From: Mycobacterium sp. 1164966.3 | GTDB lineage: Bacteria; Actinomycetota; Actinomycetes; Mycobacteriales; Mycobacteriaceae | DNA: 64,000 nt | Direction of reading: 5' to 3' | Assembly (NCBI RefSeq): GCF_001665395.1 | Contig: NZ_LZSG01000044.1 | Location: 62,001-126,000, forward strand | In this document: positions 9,290 to 17,480 of the stretch, in pieces | Position numbering within the stretch: the stretch's first letter is position 1 | Layout: every line of letters begins with the position of its first letter | Notes under the pieces: generated by a model | What the model was told of the DNA's origin: nothing | Databases searched by the model: none | What the model saw: the letters and a program-made list of their open reading frames with translations, nothing else | Translations under genes and position numbers: made by a program

Positions 9290-9850
9290 TCAGCCGGCTT
9301 CGGCGGCGAGTTTGCCGACGACGTCGCGCACGTTTGCGGAAAGTTCGGCATTCTCCGCAACGGCATCGCCGCCCAGGGTCCCGAACGGAACCGACAGCTT
9401 GATGGCGTCGATCACGCGCGCGCCGGCGATGCCGAACGACTTGCGCGTCTCGTCGTGCGCCCACACCCCGCCGTAGCGGCCCATCGAGCCGCCGATGACC
9501 GCCAGCGGCTTGTCTTTCAGCGCCCCATCCCCGAACGGCCGCGAGAGCCAGTCGATCGCGTTCTTGACCACCGCGGGGATGCTGCCGTTGTATTCCGGGG
9601 TCACCACCAGCGCCGCATCCGATTCGGCGGCCGCGGCCCGCAGGGCGGCCACCGCGGCCGGCGCCGTTCCGGCCGCGGCGTTCATCGCCGGGTCGATGTC
9701 CTCGTTGTAGAACGGCAGCTCGCCGAGCCCTTCGAAGACCGTCACCACGACGCCGTCCGGAGCCGCCGCCGCCGCCAGTTCGGCGATCTGGCGGTTGATC
9801 GACGCCGCGCGCAGGCTGCCCACGAGCGCCAAGACTTTGATGTCGGCCAT
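9290..9850 (-). CDS. NADPH-dependent FMN reductase (Rv3054c-like)
   Basis: This is a 186-residue flavodoxin-fold FMN reductase or quinone-reductase-like protein. The N-terminal LALVGSLRAASINRQ loop binds the FMN phosphate, and TPEYNGSIPAVVKNAIDW is the family's second signature. It starts at the ATG at 9850 behind GAAGGGAA. It is divergent from a TetR gene with a palindrome between them, so that TetR protein is the likely regulator. A role in quinone detoxification or flavin supply is inferred from the family. Confidence 0.9.
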   Translation of the reverse strand: MADIKVLALVGSLRAASINRQIAELAAAAAPDGVVVTVFEGLGELPFYNEDIDPAMNAAAGTAPAAVAALRAAAAESDAALVVTPEYNGSIPAVVKNAIDWLSRPFGDGALKDKPLAVIGGSMGRYGGVWAHDETRKSFGIAGARVIDAIKLSVPFGTLGGDAVAENAELSANVRDVVGKLAAEAG

Positions 9851-9892
9851 GTCCGGTTCCCTTCGGTAGTTGATGTACATCTTTGCACGACC

Positions 9893-9914
9893 AAACCGGA
9901 CTATGGTCCGCTTT
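9893..9914. promoter_or_regulatory. Palindromic TetR operator between FMN reductase and tetR
   Basis: CGGAC-TATG-GTCCG (9897-9910) is a perfect five-base dyad. It extends outward, after one mismatch, to AAA (9893-9895) and TTT (9912-9914). It lies in the 89-base divergent promoter region, the expected place for autoregulation by the TetR protein at 9940. Confidence 0.6.
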
Positions 9915-9939
9915 ATTCCGTGCGCGTTAGAGTGCTGCT

Positions 9940-10548
9940 GTGGACGAGTTGCCGGTGTCCGCTCCGCAGGAGCTGGCCCACGAACGTCCAAAAGGGAGAA
10001 GCGATGCGGCGCGCAATCGCGCTCTGTTGCTCAAGGTTGCTCGCGACCTGATTGCCAAACGCGGCGCCGATGCGGTCACGATGGACGACATCGCCGCGGC
10101 TGCCGGCGTCGGTAAGGGCACGCTGTTCCGCCGCTTCGGCAGCCGGGCCGGTCTGATGATGGTGCTGCTCGACGAGGATGAACGGGCCAGTCAACAAGCC
10201 TTTTTGTTCGGGCCGCCGCCGTTGGGGCCCGACGCGCCGCCGCTGGACCGCCTGCTGGCGTTCGGTCGCGAACGGATGTGCTTCGCGGATGCTCACCACG
10301 CGCTGCTGTCGGCGGCCAACCGGGACCCGTCGAGCCGCTACGGACCGGCCGCGGCGGTGACCCGGACACACGTGCGAGTCTTGCTCCAGTCGGCCCAGAC
10401 CACCGGTGACCTCGACGCACAGACAGACGCACTGCTGGCGCTGCTCGACGCCGACTACGTCGAACATCAACTCAACGACGGCGGTCACACCCTCGACACG
10501 CTGAGCGAGGCGTGGGGAAGCCTGGCTCGCAAGCTCTGCGGTCGATGA
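9940..10548 (+). CDS. TetR-family regulator (Rv3055-like)
   Basis: This TetR protein has 202 residues from a GTG at 9940 (MDELPVSAPQELA). Its helix-turn-helix is MDDIAAAAGVGKGTLFRRF. It is divergent from the FMN reductase and overlaps the dinB2 start by ATGA, so regulator and polymerase are co-transcribed. The palindrome at 9893-9914 is its probable operator. Ligand unknown. Confidence 0.88.
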   Translation: MDELPVSAPQELAHERPKGRSDAARNRALLLKVARDLIAKRGADAVTMDDIAAAAGVGKGTLFRRFGSRAGLMMVLLDEDERASQQAFLFGPPPLGPDAPPLDRLLAFGRERMCFADAHHALLSAANRDPSSRYGPAAAVTRTHVRVLLQSAQTTGDLDAQTDALLALLDADYVEHQLNDGGHTLDTLSEAWGSLARKLCGR

Positions 10549-11603
10549 GTACGGAAGTGGCCGGACCGGCAGCGCCCTGGATCCTGCACATCGACCTGGA
10601 CCAATTTCTGGCGTCCGTGGAATTGCGCCGCCACCCCGAACTGGTCGGCCTGCCGGTCATCGTCGGCGGCAATGGCGACCCGAACGAACCCCGCAAGGTC
10701 GTCACCTGCGCCTCATACGAGGCCCGCGAGTTCGGGGTGCGCGCCGGCATGCCACTGCGCCAGGCCGCGCGCCGCTGCCCAGAAGCGACGTTTCTGCCGT
10801 CCGATTCAGCCGCCTACGACGAGGCGTCCGACCAGGTGATGGCATTGTTACGCGACCTGGGACACCCGGTCGAGGTGTGGGGCTGGGACGAGGCCTATGT
10901 CGCCGTCGCTGCTCCAGCCGATCCTGCCGAAGTCGCCGAACAGATCCGCACCGTCATCTTCACCGAGACCGGGTTGTCCTGCTCGGTGGGTATCAGCGAC
11001 AACAAGCAACGCGCCAAAGTCGCAACCGGCTTCGCAAAACCGGCCGGGGTGTTTGCCCTGACCGACGCGAACTGGATGACGCTGATGGCCGAGCGTCCGG
11101 TCGACGCGCTATGGGGAGTCGGCCCTAAGACGGCGAAAAAGCTTGCCGTCCTGGGCATTACCACGGTCTGGGAGCTTGCGCACAGCGATGCCGAGCTGCT
11201 GACGTCTGTCTTCGGCCCGAGCACCGGGCTGTCGCTGTTGCTGCTTGCCAAGGGGGGCGGGGATACGGATGTCAGCGCCGAACCGTGGGTGCCGCGCTCT
11301 CGCAGCCACGTCGTCACTTTCCCGCGGGACCTGACCGACCGAGCCGAAATGGACTCGGCGATAACCGAATTGGCCCGACGAGCGCTCGATGAAGTAGTGG
11401 CAGCGGGCCGCATCGTCACACGGGTGGCGGTGACGGTCCGGACCGCGACGTTCTACACCCGCACTAAAATCCGCAAGCTGACAACACCCAGCACCGATCC
11501 CGACGTCATCACGACGGCCGTGCTCCACGTGCTGGACCTGTTCGAGTTGGACCGTCCGATCCGGTTACTGGGCGTGCGGTTGGAACTCGAGATGCCCGAC
11601 TAG
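10545..11603 (+). CDS. dinB2: Y-family DNA polymerase DinB2 (DNA polymerase IV-like)
   Basis: This is a translesion polymerase of the DinB family, 352 residues from an ATG that overlaps the tetR stop. Palm motifs are DLDQFLASVE and GWDEAYV, which carry the catalytic acidic residues. YEAREFGVRAG is the finger signature and GVGPKTAKKL a helix-hairpin-helix. The C-terminus ends at MPD with no obvious QxxLF-type clamp-binding motif, as reported for mycobacterial DinB2. Its 3' end overlaps the convergent SDR gene by four bases. Confidence 0.93.
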   Translation: MSTEVAGPAAPWILHIDLDQFLASVELRRHPELVGLPVIVGGNGDPNEPRKVVTCASYEAREFGVRAGMPLRQAARRCPEATFLPSDSAAYDEASDQVMALLRDLGHPVEVWGWDEAYVAVAAPADPAEVAEQIRTVIFTETGLSCSVGISDNKQRAKVATGFAKPAGVFALTDANWMTLMAERPVDALWGVGPKTAKKLAVLGITTVWELAHSDAELLTSVFGPSTGLSLLLLAKGGGDTDVSAEPWVPRSRSHVVTFPRDLTDRAEMDSAITELARRALDEVVAAGRIVTRVAVTVRTATFYTRTKIRKLTTPSTDPDVITTAVLHVLDLFELDRPIRLLGVRLELEMPD

Positions 11604-12481
11604 CGACGCACTGGGGTGGGCCGAAGCGCGCGCGTGAACACCACGTTGACCTGCCGCATCGCCAAACTGTAGGGCCACCACGCCAGCCGCTTGAAGGCGT
11701 AAAACGCGCGGATGTCCGGCGACGTGTAGATCAGGTATCGGTTCTTGGCGACTCCGGCCACAATTTTCTCGGCCGCCCTTTCCGGCGATACCGCGTGGCC
11801 GCTGAAACGGTCGATCCACCGGCTGACTTTGGGGTCTTCGCGGTCCACGCCGGCGATTTCCACCGTGTTGACCAGCGGTGTCTTGACCGCCCCCGGCACG
11901 ACGACCGAAACCCCGATGCGGTGACGCGCGAGGTCGAAGCGCAGCACCTCGGAAAGTCCGCGCAATCCGTACTTGCTTGCGCTGTAGGCGGCATGCCACG
12001 GCAGCGCGACCAGGCCCGCCGCCGACGACACGTTGACCAGATGCCCGCCCCGGCCGGCCGCCACCATGGGCGGCAGGAATGCCTCGATCACGTGGATCGG
12101 GCCCATCAGATTGATCGAGATCATCCGCGTCCACTGGTCGTGCGTCAGCCGGTCGACGGTCCCCCAGGCCGAGACGCCGGCAATGTTCATCACGACGTCC
12201 ATGCTGGGGTGGCTGGCGTGTATGTCAGCTGCGAACGCCGCCACCTCTTCGTAATTGGAGATATCCAGAGCGCGGTGTTCAGGCACTTCCGCGCCCAGCG
12301 CGCGTGCGTCGGACACGGTCAGCGCCAAACCCTCTTCGTCGCGGTCGGTCAGATACAGCTCGGCACCCTGCGCCGCCAGCCGCAATGCCGTGGCCCGGCC
12401 TATGCCACTGGCCGCACCGGTGACAAAACACCGCTTGCCGGTGAAATACCGCTCCTTAGATTGCCCAGCCGTCTGCGCCAT
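11600..12481 (-). CDS. Short-chain dehydrogenase/reductase (Rv3057c-like)
   Basis: This SDR has 293 residues from the ATG at 12481 (MAQTAGQSKERYF). It shows the cofactor motif TGAASGIG, NIAG, and the catalytic Ser with YSASK. An upstream ATG at 12532 would overlap the tetR gene by 25 bases and is an alternative start; neither has a strong ribosome-binding site. It is downstream of a TetR gene on the same strand, so one transcript is likely. Substrate unknown. Confidence 0.88.
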   Translation of the reverse strand: MAQTAGQSKERYFTGKRCFVTGAASGIGRATALRLAAQGAELYLTDRDEEGLALTVSDARALGAEVPEHRALDISNYEEVAAFAADIHASHPSMDVVMNIAGVSAWGTVDRLTHDQWTRMISINLMGPIHVIEAFLPPMVAAGRGGHLVNVSSAAGLVALPWHAAYSASKYGLRGLSEVLRFDLARHRIGVSVVVPGAVKTPLVNTVEIAGVDREDPKVSRWIDRFSGHAVSPERAAEKIVAGVAKNRYLIYTSPDIRAFYAFKRLAWWPYSLAMRQVNVVFTRALRPTPVRR

Positions 12482-12507
12482 GCCGGAGACCATACCGGCG
12501 GTATCGA

Positions 12508-13164
12508 CTACACCTTGGGTGAGCCGCCCCATAGCGCGGTGAGCCACAACTGTTCGAGCACCCGCACGCGGCGCTCCAGGCCGCTGTCGCGACCGACCAG
12601 GAGATGGTCACCGGTCAACATCAACGCGGTGGTGCCGGCCAGCGTGCGGATCAGCGTCGGCAGGTCATCGCTGATCGGGTTGGCGGTCCCGGCTTTCACC
12701 TCGGCGTCGACGATCGCGACGATCTCTTGCAGCACCACTTGGAACTGCTGTTCGAGAATGTCGCGGATCTCTATGTCGGTGTGGCGGGCGGTATTGCACG
12801 CCATCATCACCGGATCGTTGTGCGCGTAGACGGCGGCGGCGCTTCCTACCATCCGCTTGGCGAACTGCTCCGGTGATTCCCCGGGCTGGCGGGGAGCGAA
12901 ATACTGCGTGCGTTCTTCAAGCTCTTCGGCCGCCTCGGCCAGAATCTGCGCCAGCACCGAATATTTGGAGTCGAAATAGAAGTAGAAGCCGGATCGGGCC
13001 ACCCCGGCTCGCAGGCTGATGGTGCTGACCGAGAGTTCGGCGAACGGCCTTTCCTCGAGCAATTCCCGCACGGCCCGCAGGATCGCCTGTCGTTGCTTGT
13101 CACCACGCCGGCGCAGGGCCGGCGAAGACTCCTCATTGACGGCGTTGGCGGCCCGGCTATCCAC
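12508..13164 (-). CDS. TetR-family regulator (Rv3058c-like)
   Basis: This TetR protein has 218 residues from a GTG at 13164. The DNA-binding helix-turn-helix includes VSTISLRAGVARSGFYFYF. It is divergent from cyp136, and a perfect palindrome between them overlaps the likely cyp136 -35 element. It is therefore the probable repressor of cyp136 and of itself with the SDR. Ligand unknown. Confidence 0.9.
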   Translation of the reverse strand: MDSRAANAVNEESSPALRRRGDKQRQAILRAVRELLEERPFAELSVSTISLRAGVARSGFYFYFDSKYSVLAQILAEAAEELEERTQYFAPRQPGESPEQFAKRMVGSAAAVYAHNDPVMMACNTARHTDIEIRDILEQQFQVVLQEIVAIVDAEVKAGTANPISDDLPTLIRTLAGTTALMLTGDHLLVGRDSGLERRVRVLEQLWLTALWGGSPKV

Positions 13165-13206
13165 CCTTGATCACACCCTGACCTTGCCCCACGACGATCG
13201 AAAAGC

Positions 13207-13239
13207 AAACTTGACAGCCGTCAAGTTTATCCGAAGTAT
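13207..13239 (+). promoter_or_regulatory. Perfect 22-base operator overlapping the cyp136 promoter
   Basis: AAACTTGAC (13207-13215) and GTCAAGTTT (13220-13228) are perfect arms separated by AGCC. A TTGACA (13211-13216) inside the palindrome is a consensus -35. A weak -10 AAGTAT (13234-13239) follows after 17 bases. A bound TetR dimer would directly block RNA polymerase. Confidence 0.75.
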
Positions 13240-13291
13240 AGATGAAATAAGTGACACCGCTCACTCAAAGCGGAACCGCAAAGGAGCGTTA

Positions 13292-14773
13292 ATGGTCGCC
13301 ACCATCAGCACCCCGCACTACCTGCTTGACCAGGCACGGCGCCGTTTCACCCCGTCGATCAACAACTTCCCCGGCATGGGATTGGTGGAACGCAGGCTGC
13401 TCAACACGGAGTTCCCGGAGCGAAAGCTGGCCGAGCCGCCGGAGGGCAGTGGACTCAAGCCGGTCCTGGGCGACGCGGGACTGCCGGTCATCGGGCACAT
13501 CATCGAGATGTTGCGCGGGGGGCCCGACTACGTGCTGCACCTGTACCGGACCAAGGGCCCGGTCGTGTTCGGCGACTCGCCGGTGCTGCCCGGCGTCGCG
13601 GCATTAGGGCCAGATGCAGCTCAGGTCATTTATTCCAACCGCAATAAGGACTACTCCCAGCAGGGCTGGGTCCCGGTGATCGGACCGTTCTTCCACCGGG
13701 GTCTGATGTTGCTCGACTTCGACGAGCACATGTTCCACCGGCGGATCATGCAGGAGGCGTTCGTCCGCTCCCGGCTGGTCAGCTACGTCGAGCAGATGGA
13801 TCACGTGGTGTCGCAGGTGGTCGCCAACGACTGGGTGGCCAACGACGCGCGTTTCCTGCTCTATCCGGCGATGAAGGAGCTCACCCTGGACATCGCCTCG
13901 ATGGTGTTCATGGGTCACGAGCCCGGCACCGACCACGAGCTGGTCACCAAGGTCAACAAGGCGTTTACCGTCACCACCCGCGCGGGTAACGCGATCATCC
14001 GCACCAGCGTGCCGCCGTTCACCTGGTGGCGCGGCCTCAAGGCGCGTGAGCTGCTGGAGAACTACTTCCGCGAGCGAGTCAGGGAACAACGCGGCAAGCA
14101 GGGCAACGACCTGCTGTCGGTGTTGTGCCAAACCGAGGACGAGGACGGCAACAAGTTCTCCGACGAGGACATCGTCAACCACATGATCTTCCTGATGATG
14201 GCGGCCCACGATACGTCGACGTCCACCGCGACGACGATGGCGTATCACCTTGCCGCGCACCCGGAGTGGCAGCAGCGCTGCCGGGACGAGTCCGACCGCC
14301 TGGGCGACGGCCCGCTCGACATCGAGTCGCTGGAGAAGCTGGAGTCGCTCGATCTGGTGATGGACGAGTCGATCCGGATTGTGACGCCGGTGCAGTGGGC
14401 GATGCGGCAGACGGTGCGCGACACCGACCTGCTGGGCTACTACATCCCTAAGGGCACCAACGTGATCGCCTATCCCGGGATGAATCACCGTCTGTCAGAG
14501 CTGTGGACGGACCCGCTGAAGTTCGACCCCGAGCGGTTCCTCGAGCCGCGCAGTGAGCACAAACGGCACCGCTACGCGTTCGCACCGTTCGGCGGCGGCG
14601 CGCACAAGTGCATCGGGATGGTGTTCGGGCGGCTGGAGGTCAAGACGATCTTGCACCGGTTGCTGCGCCGCTACCGCCTCGAGCTGCCGCGGCCGGATTA
14701 CCAGCCGCGCTGGGACTACGGTGGCATGCCGATACCGGTAGACGGCATGCCGATCGTGCTGCGTCCGCTTTAA
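13292..14773 (+). CDS. cyp136: Cytochrome P450 CYP136
   Basis: This P450 monooxygenase has 493 residues from the ATG at 13292, which has AAGGAG upstream. The oxygen-binding I-helix reads AAHDTST, the K-helix ExxR is ESIR, and the haem-binding loop is FAPFGGGAHKCIGM with the cysteine ligand. Order and neighbours match M. tuberculosis cyp136. Substrate is unknown; sterol-like substrates have been proposed for relatives. The longer open frame from 13019 runs through the operator and is not used. Confidence 0.95.
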   Translation: MVATISTPHYLLDQARRRFTPSINNFPGMGLVERRLLNTEFPERKLAEPPEGSGLKPVLGDAGLPVIGHIIEMLRGGPDYVLHLYRTKGPVVFGDSPVLPGVAALGPDAAQVIYSNRNKDYSQQGWVPVIGPFFHRGLMLLDFDEHMFHRRIMQEAFVRSRLVSYVEQMDHVVSQVVANDWVANDARFLLYPAMKELTLDIASMVFMGHEPGTDHELVTKVNKAFTVTTRAGNAIIRTSVPPFTWWRGLKARELLENYFRERVREQRGKQGNDLLSVLCQTEDEDGNKFSDEDIVNHMIFLMMAAHDTSTSTATTMAYHLAAHPEWQQRCRDESDRLGDGPLDIESLEKLESLDLVMDESIRIVTPVQWAMRQTVRDTDLLGYYIPKGTNVIAYPGMNHRLSELWTDPLKFDPERFLEPRSEHKRHRYAFAPFGGGAHKCIGMVFGRLEVKTILHRLLRRYRLELPRPDYQPRWDYGGMPIPVDGMPIVLRPL

Positions 14774-14787
14774 TAACGCGAGCAATA

Positions 14788-14827
14788 GGAAAAGCCCCTC
14801 AATTGCGCCACGAGACAGGGGCTTTCC
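14788..14827 (+). terminator. Hairpin terminator after cyp136
   Basis: GGAAAAGCCCCT (14788-14799) pairs with AGGGGCTTTCC (14817-14827). It lies 14 bases beyond the cyp136 stop and just before the ribosome-binding site of the next gene. Confidence 0.65.
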
Positions 14828-14852
14828 GTGTGCCCGCCGTAGAGAGGTAACG

Positions 14853-16760
14853 ATGGCAGTGTTGCGACCCGGGTTGCGCTCCAGGCGCAAAACCGCGGCC
14901 AGACGCCCGCGCAAGACCAGTCCGTCGCCGTTCACACCCGAGTGGACGCCCAGGCCTGCCGCGTACGGTGTTGGCGTCCGCCACAACGTCGCGGTACCGA
15001 TGAGCGACGGTGCGGAGCTGCGCGCCGACATCCACTACCCCACCGTGCCGGAGACCGGGCAGCCCGCCGCGGGTCCGTTCCCGGTGCTGCTGTCGATAAC
15101 GCCCTACGGCAAGAAGGCGCCGCCGCCGGCCGCCCAGATCGGCGGCGGTGCCACCCCGTACCTGGTCAAACGGGGCTATATCGAGGTGATGGTCGATGTT
15201 CGGGGGACCGGCGCGTCGGGCGGTTCCTTCGAGATGTTCGAGGATAGGCAGGCGCAGGACGGGGCGGAGTTGGTCAACTGGGCTGCCGGCCTGCCGGAGG
15301 GCAACGGCCGCGTCGGCATGTTCGGAATTTCCTACCTGGCGATCAATCAACTGTTCACCGCGGCCGCGGTGGGCGCGGACTCGCCGCTGAAAGCGATCTT
15401 TCCGGTGATGGCGGCCCGCGACTTCTATCGCGATGCCGCCGCGATGGGCGGAGTGCCGCATCTGCGCACGGTACGCGCATATGGGGCCGTCTACCGGCTG
15501 CTGAACGTGGTGAATCCGACATTGGAGTTGTTCACCCGCGGCGGGCACACGCGACCACGATCGGGTGGCTTCGCCGCGGTGCGCCAACGCGGACGCGACC
15601 AGCGACAGTACTTTCGCCCTCTGATCGCCAACGCGATGTCCGGCGGCGAGACCGCCTGGGACGGGCCGTTCTGGGATGCCCTGCGACCGGGCTTGGTGCT
15701 GCCGAAGATCGCCGCCAACGGTGTGGCCGTCTTCCTGGTCGGGGGCTGGCACGACGCATTCCAGCGTGGCGCGCCGCTGAACTACGCGGCGCTGCAGAAC
15801 GCGTTCGCAGGCCTGCCCGACGAGGCGCCGATGCAACCCGGCCAGCCGCTGTCCGATCGAGTGCGGCTGATGATGGGCCCCTGGTATCACGTCTCGGACT
15901 TCGGCGGGCTGCACCTCAATGCGCTGCAGTTGCGCTGGTTCGATTACTGGCTCAGGGACGAGCCTGCCGCCGAAGTTTCCGGGCCGCCGTTCGTCTTTCA
16001 GGCGATCGGGAGCTCGCAGTGGTACCGCACCGACGGCTACCCGCTGGCCGAGGCGACGCCGACCCGCTTCTACCTGTCCGACTCGGGCCGCCTGAGCCAG
16101 GACAGCTCACCGGACATCACCACGGCGCCCCTCGACTACGTGGCACACGGCCCACTTTCGGGACGCAGCCTCGAGCAGTGGACGCTAGGGATGAACAGCT
16201 ACATGTTCTCCCGCGGAGGCCGGGTCATTCGCTACGACCAGGACAACCGGCGCCTGCAACGCGATGCGCTGACCTACACCACCGAACCGTTCACCGATGC
16301 GCGTCTGGTCGCCGGGCCGATCGCACTGACCATCCACGCCACCGCTACCACCACCGAGACTTTGTGGGTCGCGCACCTCGACGACGTCGCCCCGGACGGC
16401 GCCAGCCGCCCGCTCACCCAAGGAGCCCTGCTGGGTTCACACCGCACGCTGGACCCCGAGCGCACCTGGTACCTGCCCGACGGCACCGTACTGCGGCCCC
16501 ATCACTACAGCACCCAAACGGCGGCGCTGCCCGTCCTCCCCGGCGAGCTCACCCGCTACGACCTGGAGATCTTCCCGACGGCCGCGCTGATCGCGCCCGG
16601 CCACCGACTGCGCCTCACCGTCACCACGTATGACTTTCCGCATCTGGTGCCCACCAAGCCCGCCCGCCGCGCCCTGCTCGGCGGTCGCTACCAACTCCAG
16701 CAGGGTGGTGCTTCGCCGTCGCATATCGTCGTCCCACTGGCCGACCCGGACGCGCTTTAG
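14853..16760 (+). CDS. CocE/NonD-family hydrolase (X-Pro dipeptidyl-peptidase S15 type)
   Basis: This is a 635-residue serine hydrolase of the cocaine-esterase/PepX class. The alpha/beta-hydrolase core has DVRGTGASGG and the nucleophile motif FGISYLA. The C-terminal third is a jelly-roll PepX_C-like domain ending near APGHRLRLTVTTYDFPH. No signal peptide is evident; the N-terminus is Arg-rich. AGAGGT precedes the ATG at 14853. It is an insertion relative to the M. tuberculosis order as I recall it. Likely an acyl-ester or amide hydrolase; substrate unknown. Confidence 0.88.
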   Translation: MAVLRPGLRSRRKTAARRPRKTSPSPFTPEWTPRPAAYGVGVRHNVAVPMSDGAELRADIHYPTVPETGQPAAGPFPVLLSITPYGKKAPPPAAQIGGGATPYLVKRGYIEVMVDVRGTGASGGSFEMFEDRQAQDGAELVNWAAGLPEGNGRVGMFGISYLAINQLFTAAAVGADSPLKAIFPVMAARDFYRDAAAMGGVPHLRTVRAYGAVYRLLNVVNPTLELFTRGGHTRPRSGGFAAVRQRGRDQRQYFRPLIANAMSGGETAWDGPFWDALRPGLVLPKIAANGVAVFLVGGWHDAFQRGAPLNYAALQNAFAGLPDEAPMQPGQPLSDRVRLMMGPWYHVSDFGGLHLNALQLRWFDYWLRDEPAAEVSGPPFVFQAIGSSQWYRTDGYPLAEATPTRFYLSDSGRLSQDSSPDITTAPLDYVAHGPLSGRSLEQWTLGMNSYMFSRGGRVIRYDQDNRRLQRDALTYTTEPFTDARLVAGPIALTIHATATTTETLWVAHLDDVAPDGASRPLTQGALLGSHRTLDPERTWYLPDGTVLRPHHYSTQTAALPVLPGELTRYDLEIFPTAALIAPGHRLRLTVTTYDFPHLVPTKPARRALLGGRYQLQQGGASPSHIVVPLADPDAL

Positions 16761-16783
16761 CCAGCGCGAGCACGCACCACCAG

Positions 16784-17284
16784 CTAGGCGAGGAGGCGGT
16801 TGGCGCAGGCGATCAGCGCGCGTAGCGCGGACTGAGTGGGATCGTTCGACCAGCCCATCGCCCACTTCGCGCGGTCGCCGTTCGTGCCGCAGATGAAGGT
16901 GGCGGTATCGCAGCCCGACTGCAGCTGATGGAACTTCAACGTTTCGATTGCGATCCCCCGCTCATGCAGCATCGCGGTGAGCGCAGCGATCGGTCCGCTC
17001 GCGGAGGCCGTCGCAGTGTTGATGGAATCGCCGACGGCGATCATGGCCCGGAACCGCCGTGCCTGTGGACCGAGCCGGCCGGCGGGCCGCTCGGCGTCGG
17101 TGCAGGCCCAGTGGCCCAGCCGCAGCGGGCCGGCGGTGTGGCCATAGGTGGCGACGAAGCTCTCCCAGGACATCACCTCGGCTTGTGCGCGCAATCCGAG
17201 TGGCATCGCCGCGCCGAAGCGCTCGCCGAACCAAGCGGTAGCGCTGCACCGACATGCGCTCAGGGTGTGAGGAAGAGGTGTCAT
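16784..17284 (-). CDS. Stand-alone LeuA allosteric (dimerisation) domain protein
   Basis: This 166-residue protein resembles only the C-terminal regulatory domain of 2-isopropylmalate synthase. SGPIAALTAMLHERGI and WAMGWSNDPTQSALRA fit the leucine-binding domain and its end, and no TIM-barrel catalytic domain is present. It cannot make isopropylmalate by itself. It might bind leucine or a related ligand, or partner a full LeuA. The ATG at 17284 has AGAGAAGA upstream. The leader before it contains a branched-chain-rich peptide and competing hairpins, which suggests control by amino-acid supply. Family assignment is by motif memory. Confidence 0.68.
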   Translation of the reverse strand: MTPLPHTLSACRCSATAWFGERFGAAMPLGLRAQAEVMSWESFVATYGHTAGPLRLGHWACTDAERPAGRLGPQARRFRAMIAVGDSINTATASASGPIAALTAMLHERGIAIETLKFHQLQSGCDTATFICGTNGDRAKWAMGWSNDPTQSALRALIACANRLLA

Positions 17285-17330
17285 GATGCCGGTCTTCTCT
17301 GGTCAAAGGAGTGACCGACGGCAGTAGCTT

Positions 17331-17369
17331 CCGACCCACAGCGGGGGGTCGGTCTGGATCAGACCCCGC
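17331..17369 (-). promoter_or_regulatory. Mutually exclusive hairpins (attenuator-like) before the LeuA-domain gene
   Basis: Three stems share bases. CCGACCC (17331-17337) pairs with GGGTCGG (17346-17352). GCGGGGGGTC (17341-17350) can pair with GACCCCGC (17362-17369). GGTCTG (17351-17356) pairs with CAGACC (17360-17365). They overlap the stop of the leader peptide, as expected for ribosome-controlled attenuation. No U-run follows, so the terminator role is inferred. Confidence 0.5.
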
Positions 17370-17442
17370 TGCGGGTGCTGGCTACTACGGCTCGATCGAG
17401 AAGACGCACGAGGTCCGAGGCTAGCCCTCGCAGGACGACCAT
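17359..17442 (-). CDS. Putative branched-chain leader peptide
   Basis: A 27-residue open frame starts at the ATG at 17442, five bases after GAGG. Eleven of its 27 residues are leucine or valine, with clusters such as LVRLL. It ends in TGA inside the hairpin region, upstream of the LeuA-domain gene. This matches the layout of amino-acid biosynthesis attenuators. It is a prediction without homology support. Confidence 0.45.
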   Translation of the reverse strand: MVVLRGLASDLVRLLDRAVVASTRSGV

Positions 17443-17480
17443 GCAACCTCGTTTTGCGGCTGCCGCGGCCACTACCAGGG

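Noticed and set aside
14799-15914. Minus-strand open frame of 371 codons
   Set aside because: Antisense to the CocE-type hydrolase, with no motif and Arg/Gly-rich composition.
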